Part shown: piece after piece, positions 6,745 through 10,820 of the stretch
Position numbering within the stretch: the first letter of the stretch is position 1
Layout: each line of letters opens with the position of its first letter
DNA from: DATGWF01 sp035299585
GTDB taxonomy: Bacteria; Actinomycetota; Actinomycetes; Actinomycetales; Microbacteriaceae
DNA: 10,820 nucleotides
Assembly (NCBI GenBank): GCA_035299585.1
Contig: DATGWF010000113.1
Span: forward strand, 1 to 10,820
Reading direction: 5' to 3'
Notes under the pieces: generated by a model
Seen by the model: the letters and a program-made list of their open reading frames with translations, nothing else
The model's database searches: none
What the model was told of the DNA's origin: nothing
Translations under genes and position numbers: made by a program

Positions 6745-6784
6745 TTGCCGCACGACCATGCCCGGCCAGACAATTCCGGGCATG
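6745..6784 (+). promoter_or_regulatory. Leaderless promoter with 9-base palindromic operator over the AbrB-like start
   Basis: TTGCCG (6745-6750), an 18-base spacer and GACAAT (6769-6774), then 7 bases to the ATG at 6782, make a reasonable promoter whose transcript would begin at or next to the start codon. A perfect 9-base inverted repeat, CATGCCCGG (6757-6765) and CCGGGCATG (6776-6784), brackets the -10 and ends in the start codon itself. Binding there would block RNA polymerase, which is what an autorepressor operator does. As RNA it could also hide the start codon if transcription began further upstream. Confidence 0.5.
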
Positions 6785-6928
6785 AGCACGCTCTTCATCA
6801 CCGTCATCGATTCCGCCGGGGCATTCACCATCCCGAGCGAATCGCTCGAGCGGCTCAACTGGCGCACAGGCACTCAGCTCCTGCTCCGCGAAACCACCGA
6901 CGGATTCGAAATCATCGCCGCAAACTAA
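6782..6928 (+). CDS. AbrB/SpoVT-like small DNA-binding protein (48 residues)
   Basis: The 48 residues cover one swapped-hairpin AbrB domain: a beta strand (FITVIDSAG), then FTIPSESLERLNWRTGTQLLL matching the 'v.IP..lr..lgw..Gd.v.l' pattern, then a final strand (GFEIIAA). Such domains dimerise and bind DNA. No C-terminal toxin-binding tail is present, so this may be a stand-alone regulator or a remnant antitoxin. It sits 82 bases before the VapB gene, which has a related fold, so the two may have arisen by duplication or may cross-regulate. Start: ATG 6782 begins the conserved strand and fits a leaderless promoter. An in-frame ATG at 6758 would add eight residues (MPGQTIPG) made from the operator repeat. 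No ribosome-binding site precedes either. Confidence 0.65.
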   Translation: MSTLFITVIDSAGAFTIPSESLERLNWRTGTQLLLRETTDGFEIIAAN

Positions 6929-6975
6929 CGCCCCGCAAGGGCACACCTGATCTCCGCAGAACGCAATGGAAAGTA

Positions 6976-7000
6976 TCCCACAATTGAGGAAAGTGTGGGA
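6976..7000. promoter_or_regulatory. Inverted repeat upstream of vapB, probable VapBC operator
   Basis: TCCCACA (6976-6982) and TGTGGGA (6994-7000) are exact reverse complements with an 11-base spacer; the outward bases continue partly (GTA/CGA). It ends 10 bases before the preferred vapB start. Toxin-antitoxin operons of this type are normally repressed by the VapBC complex on such palindromes. It has no T-tract and follows the AbrB-like gene by about 48 bases, so it is more likely an operator than a terminator. Confidence 0.5.
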
Positions 7001-7010
7001 CGATATTGGC

Positions 7011-7256
7011 ATGAATGGGACAGTTTCACTTCGAATGGGCGAGCGCGGCCGCCTTGTCATCCCGAGAGAGCTTCGTACGCACCATCGTTGGGTGCCCGGT
7101 ACGCCAATCGTCGCGATTGATTCCGAAGTCGGCGTCACACTCGTTGAACAATCGGCATTGCGAAAGATTGTCGCCGCTCAACTCTCGGGGCGCGACCTCG
7201 TCCAAGAGCTCATCGCAGAGCGCAAGGAAGACGCGCGGATCGAAAGCGGTCTGTGA
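7011..7256 (+). CDS. vapB: VapB-type antitoxin with AbrB domain
   Basis: An 81-residue protein. Residues 1-48 are an AbrB-type DNA-binding domain (SLRMGERGRLVIPRELR, then WVPGTPIVAI and VGVTLVEQ). The polar, charged C-terminal region (about 49-81, with RDLVQELIAERKEDARIESG) is the part that in VapB antitoxins wraps the toxin and blocks its active site. The stop overlaps the GTG start of the PIN-domain gene by four bases (GTGA), the usual antitoxin-toxin coupling. Start: ATG 7011 begins at the first strand of the domain. An upstream in-frame ATG at 6966 would add 15 residues and put the inverted-repeat operator inside the gene, so it is less likely. The ribosome-binding site is weak (GGGA 10 bases upstream). 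Confidence 0.85.
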   Translation: MNGTVSLRMGERGRLVIPRELRTHHRWVPGTPIVAIDSEVGVTLVEQSALRKIVAAQLSGRDLVQELIAERKEDARIESGL

Positions 7257-7627
7257 AGATACTCGACGCCTCCGCTATTCTCGCCTTCCTCAAAGACGAG
7301 CAGGGAGCCGAGATGGTTCTCGCCGCGCTCGAGAGCGGCTCTGCATGCAGCGCTGCCAATTGGTCGGAAGTCGCACAGAAAGTTCGTAGTGCGGGCGCCG
7401 ACTGGGGTCTTGCGTCATCCCTACTTCACTCGTTCGACGTCACAATCGAACCGGTCACGGCTGACGACGCCGAACGCGCCGCAGAGCTCTGGTCGCCAAA
7501 GGCGGGCCTGTCCTTGGCCGACCGACTCTGCTTGGCATTGGCTGACCGAAAACAAACCGACGCTCTCACGGCGGACCGAGCGTGGAGCCTGCTCCACCCA
7601 AGGGTTCAGCTCATTCGCGAGAGCTAA
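7253..7627 (+). CDS. vapC: VapC-type PIN-domain ribonuclease toxin
   Basis: A 124-residue PIN-domain protein, the toxin partner of the overlapping antitoxin. VapC toxins are magnesium-dependent RNases that cleave tRNA or rRNA when the antitoxin is degraded. The acidic active-site residues are in place: D5 (MKILDAS), E39 (NWSEV), D90 (LSLADRLCLALA) and D108 (LTADRAW). The length is normal and no residue of the acidic set is missing, so the toxin looks functional. It starts with GTG in the GTGA overlap. The gene ends 10 bases before the stop of the convergent coiled-coil protein gene. The RNA target cannot be told from the sequence. Confidence 0.9.
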   Translation: MKILDASAILAFLKDEQGAEMVLAALESGSACSAANWSEVAQKVRSAGADWGLASSLLHSFDVTIEPVTADDAERAAELWSPKAGLSLADRLCLALADRKQTDALTADRAWSLLHPRVQLIRES

Positions 7628-7637
7628 CTTCCGACAG

Positions 7638-8213
7638 CTAGAAGCCGCGCAGCTGCACGAGCTGCGCCTGTGCCGCATCGCGGCTCGCCGTCAACGACGC
7701 CACCTGGGCGTTGCCATCCGCAATCTGGGTGCTCAACGCCTGCGCGTCGGCCGAATCACCCTGCCCGTTCGCCACCAACGCGTCCAACTGCGACTGCGCC
7801 GACGCAACCGCCGCACTCGCCGCAGCAATCTGACCGTCGAAATCGGCCACCTGCGCAACCAGGGCATCAATCTGAGCCTGATTGTCGGTTGGGGTCGGCG
7901 TGGAGGTCTCCGTCGGGGTCGGCGTTGCCCGAGGCTTCGGTGACGACTTCGCTTGCGAACCGCCCGCCAGAGGCGAGCGCGGCGCCTGGCGCGCCTTCGA
8001 CGGCGAACCCGCAACCACCTTGCTCCCACTCAACGACACCGCCGCACCAACGACACTCGGCTGCGGCCGCTCAGCCCCGAGCGGCACGGACGTCGCGAGC
8101 GACTCTTCAGCGTTCACCATCGCGCCAGAGAGCGTCGCAACCGAAGCGGCACTCAACAGCAGTGCGCCCGAAGCCGCCAAACCCCACACCCAGGGATGCA
8201 CACGAATCGCCAT
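7638..8213 (-). CDS. Exported or membrane-anchored coiled-coil protein
   Basis: A 191-residue protein of unknown function. Residues 9-31 form a hydrophobic segment (signal peptide or N-terminal anchor) after a short basic start. It is followed by a Ser/Pro/Ala-rich stretch (35-95) and a Pro/Thr repeat (98-109, TPTPTETSTPTP) that looks like a cell-wall-spanning linker. Residues 112-188 are rich in Ala, Gln, Leu and Val in heptad-like order (QIDALVAQVADFDGQIAAA, then SQLDALV, AQALSTQIA, AQVASLTASR), indicating a coiled coil outside the membrane. The sequence ends in LRGF with no sorting signal. The start ATG is three bases after the stop of the DoxX-like gene, so the two are probably cotranscribed. 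No enzymatic motif is seen. The linker is encoded by low-complexity repeats of the GGGGTCGGCGT kind on the plus strand. Confidence 0.75.
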   Translation of the reverse strand: MAIRVHPWVWGLAASGALLLSAASVATLSGAMVNAEESLATSVPLGAERPQPSVVGAAVSLSGSKVVAGSPSKARQAPRSPLAGGSQAKSSPKPRATPTPTETSTPTPTDNQAQIDALVAQVADFDGQIAAASAAVASAQSQLDALVANGQGDSADAQALSTQIADGNAQVASLTASRDAAQAQLVQLRGF

Positions 8214-8216
8214 GAG

Positions 8217-8564
8217 CTAGCCCGCCAACCCGAGCCACAGCGAGGCGACGCTCACCAGGAACAGCACGATTGTGGGCGCCGGAAAACGGTGCCCGGCACG
8301 CCAGTGCAACACCGTGCCGACCAAGAAATACACGGCGAGCGCGCCGGCCGTCACCGGGGCCAAAAACGGCACCAGGAGGACGCCCATCACCAGACCGAAT
8401 GCGGCCGCGATCTGCAGGCCGGCAAGAATTGGCACCTGCGAATCCTTCACGCCGACCGATTGCAGTGTCGCAATGACCTGCGGCACCCGGCGCAACTTCG
8501 CGGCCGCCGACACCAAACACGCCAGCGACAAGAGGAACGACACAATCATCCACGCCACATACAT
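8217..8564 (-). CDS. DoxX-like family membrane protein
   Basis: A 115-residue integral membrane protein with four predicted helices: about 5-20, 45-65, 67-85 and 95-113. The pattern SAAAKL near residue 19, a LQSVGV segment and LAGLQIAAAFGLVMG match the DoxX-like (DoxX_2) family. Members are small inner-membrane proteins often tied to redox or sulfur chemistry, but the molecular role is not established for this branch. The next gene, for the coiled-coil protein, begins three bases after its stop. Start: ATG 8564 is preceded at 6 bases by TACGCT, a plausible -10 for a leaderless transcript. A GTG at 8558 has GGAG at 7 bases, and in-frame ATGs occur at 8585 and 8630. The very long frame that continues upstream on this strand is a GC artefact. 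Confidence 0.75.
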   Translation of the reverse strand: MYVAWMIVSFLLSLACLVSAAAKLRRVPQVIATLQSVGVKDSQVPILAGLQIAAAFGLVMGVLLVPFLAPVTAGALAVYFLVGTVLHWRAGHRFPAPTIVLFLVSVASLWLGLAG

Positions 8565-8570
8565 ACTCCG

Positions 8571-8576
8571 AGCGTA
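8571..8576 (-). promoter_or_regulatory. Candidate -10 element of the DoxX-like gene
   Basis: TACGCT on the minus strand, 6 bases before the ATG at 8564, fits a TAnnnT -10 of a leaderless transcript. No convincing -35 is seen. The remaining divergent gap up to the HMA gene at 8791 (about 210 bases) shows no further gene; frames through it lack family features or starts. Confidence 0.3.
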
Positions 8577-8775
8577 CCCGGCCATCCCTGAACGTTCCGC
8601 ATCCGCGCCGACGCCCTCAGCCACGGACATTGAGCGACTCGCATCACGGCGCACACTCCAACGGCCATCGGCAACCTGCACGCCGTGCATCCGCGATGAC
8701 CTCACCCGGGAATGCCGTCGCGCGCGATAGCGTTGGCTCGGAAGACGGCGCCGGAAGCGCCGCGCAGCAGCAGAC

Positions 8776-8781
8776 GAAGGG
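8776..8781 (+). promoter_or_regulatory. Ribosome-binding site of the HMA-domain gene
   Basis: GAAGGG with 9 bases to the ATG at 8791. An in-frame stop at 8728-8730 and the lack of any earlier in-frame start codon support this start. Confidence 0.5.
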
Positions 8782-8790
8782 CCAAAGCAC

Positions 8791-9126
8791 ATGGAAGCGC
8801 ACCACGATCTCGGACTCACCGACCGCAACGCCAACGCCAACGCCGGCGGATGCTGCGGCGGAGGCGGCTGCGCCTGCGGGTCGAACGCGGCCGCGAGCGA
8901 AGCGCACGCCGCGCCGGCAGACATCGTCCTGAACGTCGACGGACTCACATGCGGCAACTGCGTCAACCACGTCACGAGCGCCGTCACCGACGTGTCCGGC
9001 GTCGACTCCGTCGAGATCGAGTTGAACGCCGGCGGCACCTCCACGGTGCACATCCACTCGAGTGGAACCGTCGACCTCGATGCGGTGCGAGCCGCCATCG
9101 TCGACGCCGGATACCAGCCCGCGTAG
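8791..9126 (+). CDS. Heavy-metal-associated (HMA) domain protein with cysteine-rich N-terminus, copper-chaperone-like
   Basis: A 111-residue cytoplasmic protein. Residues 44-111 form an HMA fold like CopZ or the N-terminal domain of copper ATPases: VLNVDGLTCGNCVNHVTSAV with the metal-binding pair C54 and C57, then VSGVDSVEIEL, and an end of VRAAIVDAGYQPA. The family binds Cu(I) or similar soft metals and passes them to a transporter. Unusually, the domain is preceded by about 43 residues with CC at 21-22, CAC at 27-29 in a glycine-rich loop, and histidines at 4, 5 and 39, which could make a second metal site. The ribosome-binding site and upstream in-frame stop fix the start. No copper ATPase is visible in the window, so it may be an orphan chaperone. 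It converges on the feoB-nifU genes across a short hairpin. Confidence 0.85.
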   Translation: MEAHHDLGLTDRNANANAGGCCGGGGCACGSNAAASEAHAAPADIVLNVDGLTCGNCVNHVTSAVTDVSGVDSVEIELNAGGTSTVHIHSSGTVDLDAVRAAIVDAGYQPA

Positions 9127-9131
9127 TCAGC

Positions 9132-9154
9132 GCCCGCCTCGACTCGAAGCGGGC
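9132..9154. terminator. Hairpin between convergent HMA and NifU-like genes
   Basis: GCCCGC (9132-9137) and GCGGGC (9149-9154) pair across an 11-base loop in the 27-base convergent gap; the right arm touches the NifU-like stop. It could end transcripts from both sides. There is no T-tract on either strand, so intrinsic termination is uncertain. Confidence 0.3.
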
Positions 9155-9675
9155 TAGACCGTTTCGAGTGCTGCGAAATCCGCGCCCGCGGCGAGTCGAA
9201 CATCGCGCTCGAGGCGCAGCTTGAGCGTCCAGTCGGCGATGGAACAGCTTGAGCACGCACCCGCCAGCCGCACCCGCACGACGCCGTCGTGCACATCGAG
9301 GAGTTCGATGCGGCCCCCGTGGCTGGCGACATACTCACCAAACTCGCCCTCGAGCACCTGACAGACCGCCGCACAGAGTCGTTCGTCGGAGGCGTCGCCG
9401 GCCGAACCTGCCTCGAGCACCGTCCAGGCGGAAGACTCTTCAACCGCAGCCGGCACGAAGGCCCACGCGTCGTCGCCCAACTCTGCCCAGGAACGGCCAG
9501 GAACGTGGCGCAGCATGAGCTCTCGGTGCGACCGCACCTCGGCCACATCGAGCCACTCGGGCCAGTCCTGTTCGCCGAAGCTCGCCACGGAACCGAACAC
9601 ACTGAACGTGCCGGGCTCGGCAAGCCAACGCAGCTCGCCCGGCTGCTCGCCCGGCAGAACAACGAGCGCAGTCAT
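9154..9675 (-). CDS. NifU-like (Nfu) Fe-S domain protein coupled to feoB
   Basis: A 173-residue protein with a C-terminal NifU/Nfu domain: VCQVLEGEFGEYVASHGG (104-121), IELLDVHDGVVRVRLAGAC and the Fe-S ligand pair C141-x-x-C144 (GACSSCS), then TLKLRLERDV. In the family these two cysteines, one pair per subunit of a dimer, hold a transferable Fe-S cluster. The N-terminal ~95 residues are acidic and Trp-rich and match no family I recognise. The ATG overlaps the feoB stop (ATGA), so translation is coupled to the ferrous-iron permease. This suggests a role in using or sensing the imported iron, possibly in the position FeoC holds in enterobacteria; that is inference. C101 and C105 precede the domain and could also take part in metal binding. 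Confidence 0.85.
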   Translation of the reverse strand: MTALVVLPGEQPGELRWLAEPGTFSVFGSVASFGEQDWPEWLDVAEVRSHRELMLRHVPGRSWAELGDDAWAFVPAAVEESSAWTVLEAGSAGDASDERLCAAVCQVLEGEFGEYVASHGGRIELLDVHDGVVRVRLAGACSSCSIADWTLKLRLERDVRLAAGADFAALETV

Positions 9676-10820
9676 CGGCCGACGATCCACTCGGTGACAG
9701 TGTGGCCCACAAAAGCGGCACCCCAAGCGAGTGCGAACATGTAGCCGAACGCGATCCCCGGCCAGCGCCACGAGCCGGTCTCGCGGCGCATGATGCCGAC
9801 CGTCGACATGCACTGCAGAGCGAACGCGAAGAACAGCAGCAAAGCCACGATTGTGGGAGCGCTGAACACCCGCTCGCCCGCGCGTTCGCCCGACTGGTAG
9901 GTGAGGTTCGCGAGCTCCGTAGAGGGATCGTCAGGGTTGCTTGCGGAGGCGATCTGACCCATGGTTGCCACGAATGTTTCGCGCGCAGAGAGCGACGCCA
10001 CGATGCCCACGTTCACGCGCCAGTCGAAACCGAGTGGCGCAAACACCGGCTCGACGGCGCGACCGATCGCTGCAGCAGCCGACTGATTGAGGGTGTATTC
10101 GCTCACCGCGGTCGCATCGCTCACGTCGACGCCGGCCGCTTCCATCTGTGCCGTCGACGGAACCGGCACGTTCAACAACACCCACAGCGCGAGCGTGGTC
10201 GCAAGGATGATGGTTCCCGCCTTGCGCAAGAACGCACTGGCCGACACCCACATCATGGTCACGACGCTGCGTGCCGTGGGCACACGGTATGGCGGCAACT
10301 CCATCGAAAACGGCATCGCGTACTTGCGCCCCTGTATGCGCTTCGCGATCGACGCCGCCAACATCGCGGTCGTGCCACCGAGGACGTACATGGCAAACAT
10401 GATCGCGCCCTGAGCGTTGAACGGCCCCACCATGGTGGTCGGTTGCACCAGCATGCCGACGAGCAAGGCGTACACCGGCAAGCGCGCCGAGCAGGTGATG
10501 AGCGGCGCGGCAAGAATGGTCGCAAGGCGATCACGGGCGTTCGGCATGGTCCGGGTGGCCATGATGCCCGGAATCGCACACGCGAACGCCGACAACATCG
10601 CCACGAATGCGCGCCCTTCGAGCCCGCCGATGGACATGACGCGGTCCATCATGAGTGCGGCGCGCGCGAGATAGCCGATGCCCTCGAGCAGCGCAATGAG
10701 CAAGAACAGCAAGACAATCTGCGGCAGAAACACCAGCACCCCGCCGACGCCACCGACCACACCGTCACCGAGCAGATTCGCCCACCAGGCCGAACCGCCC
10801 GCGTCGTGGATGAGCCCACT
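9672..10820 (-). CDS. feoB: Ferrous iron transport protein B, C-terminal membrane part (5' end outside window)
   Basis: The last 382 residues of FeoB, the inner-membrane Fe(II) permease. The frame is open to the window edge, so the N-terminal GTPase domain lies outside. The visible part begins just before the first Gate region: VVGGVGGVLVFLPQIVLLF, LLEGIGYLARAALMMDR, then the conserved Gate segment CAIPGIMATRT (first Cys at visible residue 81) and CSARLPVYALL (Cys 110). A second membrane block follows (SASAFLRKAGTIIL), then VGIVASLSARETFVATMG, and the typical end FALQCMSTVGIMRRETGSWRWP with a final helix. All expected C-terminal blocks are present with no frameshift. The stop overlaps the start of the NifU-like gene. 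Control signals such as an iron box would lie upstream, outside the window. Confidence 0.95.
   Translation of the reverse strand, partial: SGLIHDAGGSAWWANLLGDGVVGGVGGVLVFLPQIVLLFLLIALLEGIGYLARAALMMDRVMSIGGLEGRAFVAMLSAFACAIPGIMATRTMPNARDRLATILAAPLITCSARLPVYALLVGMLVQPTTMVGPFNAQGAIMFAMYVLGGTTAMLAASIAKRIQGRKYAMPFSMELPPYRVPTARSVVTMMWVSASAFLRKAGTIILATTLALWVLLNVPVPSTAQMEAAGVDVSDATAVSEYTLNQSAAAAIGRAVEPVFAPLGFDWRVNVGIVASLSARETFVATMGQIASASNPDDPSTELANLTYQSGERAGERVFSAPTIVALLLFFAFALQCMSTVGIMRRETGSWRWPGIAFGYMFALAWGAAFVGHTVTEWIVGR

Noticed and set aside
6976..7000. Inverted repeat as a terminator of the AbrB-like gene
   Set aside because: No T-tract follows, and the position directly before vapB fits an operator better.
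8828..8846. Tandem AACGCC repeat as a regulatory or phase-variable tract
   Set aside because: Only three copies, in frame, encoding Asn-Ala repeats in the linker of the HMA protein; too short to suggest slippage control.
8630..8932. Plus-strand frame with a His-rich beginning before the HMA gene
   Set aside because: It starts with TTG without a ribosome-binding site, runs out of frame through the HMA gene, and shows no domain.
8565..9662. Very long open frame on the minus strand (481 codons) running through the HMA and NifU genes
   Set aside because: Its upstream part has Arg/Ser-rich, non-family sequence and overlaps two well-supported genes. Only the last 115 codons form the DoxX-like protein. 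Such frames are common in GC-rich DNA.
1..10820. CRISPR array, tRNA/rRNA gene, insertion sequence, integrase or attachment site
   Set aside because: No regularly spaced repeats, no tRNA-like cloverleaf, no transposase motifs and no paired flanking repeats were found around the defence block.

Overview
This window is high-GC chromosomal DNA that most resembles an actinobacterium, probably Microbacteriaceae. The reasons are the GC-rich third codon positions in the flanking genes, an LAxTG-type surface-anchored protein, several candidate leaderless starts (a -10-like hexamer 4-8 bases before the start codon), and a FeoB gene translationally coupled to a NifU-like protein. The assignment is inferred from style only; there is no rRNA or other phylogenetic marker.

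Layout. Positions 2-169 (+) hold the tail of a probable LysR-type regulator. It converges, with a 4-base overlap, on a secreted Asp-box (BNR-like) surface protein at 166-1731 (-). Positions 1868-6408 (-) are a three-gene defence block of visibly lower GC. In transcription order it has a DUF262/DUF1524 (GmrSD-like) HNH nuclease, a DNA cytosine-5 methyltransferase, and a Sau3AI/MutH-family restriction endonuclease. The first two genes share an 11-base sequence, ATATATTTGCA, at the -10 position of their candidate promoters.

Positions 6541-7627 are a run of small genes: a 38-residue one-helix membrane protein (-), a 48-residue AbrB-like protein (+), and a VapB/VapC toxin-antitoxin pair (+). Three distinct perfect inverted repeats lie in their control regions. 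Positions 7638-8564 (-) hold a DoxX-like membrane protein followed three bases later by a secreted or anchored coiled-coil protein. Positions 8791-9126 (+) encode a metal-binding HMA protein with a cysteine-rich N-terminus. Positions 9154-10820 (-) hold the C-terminal half of FeoB and a NifU-domain protein whose start overlaps the feoB stop.

How the genes fit together. The methyltransferase and endonuclease form a complete type II restriction-modification pair; the MutH/Sau3AI-type catalytic spacing is intact and GATC is a plausible target, not proven. The GmrSD-like nuclease at the head of the same block could give a second layer against DNA that the type II enzyme cannot cut, or it could respond to the host modification. 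The adjacent AbrB and VapBC genes extend this into a small accessory or defence neighbourhood between ordinary genes for surface protein, redox/membrane and metal handling. The combined DUF262 + m5C methyltransferase + Sau3AI-like arrangement is the best candidate here for an under-described system.
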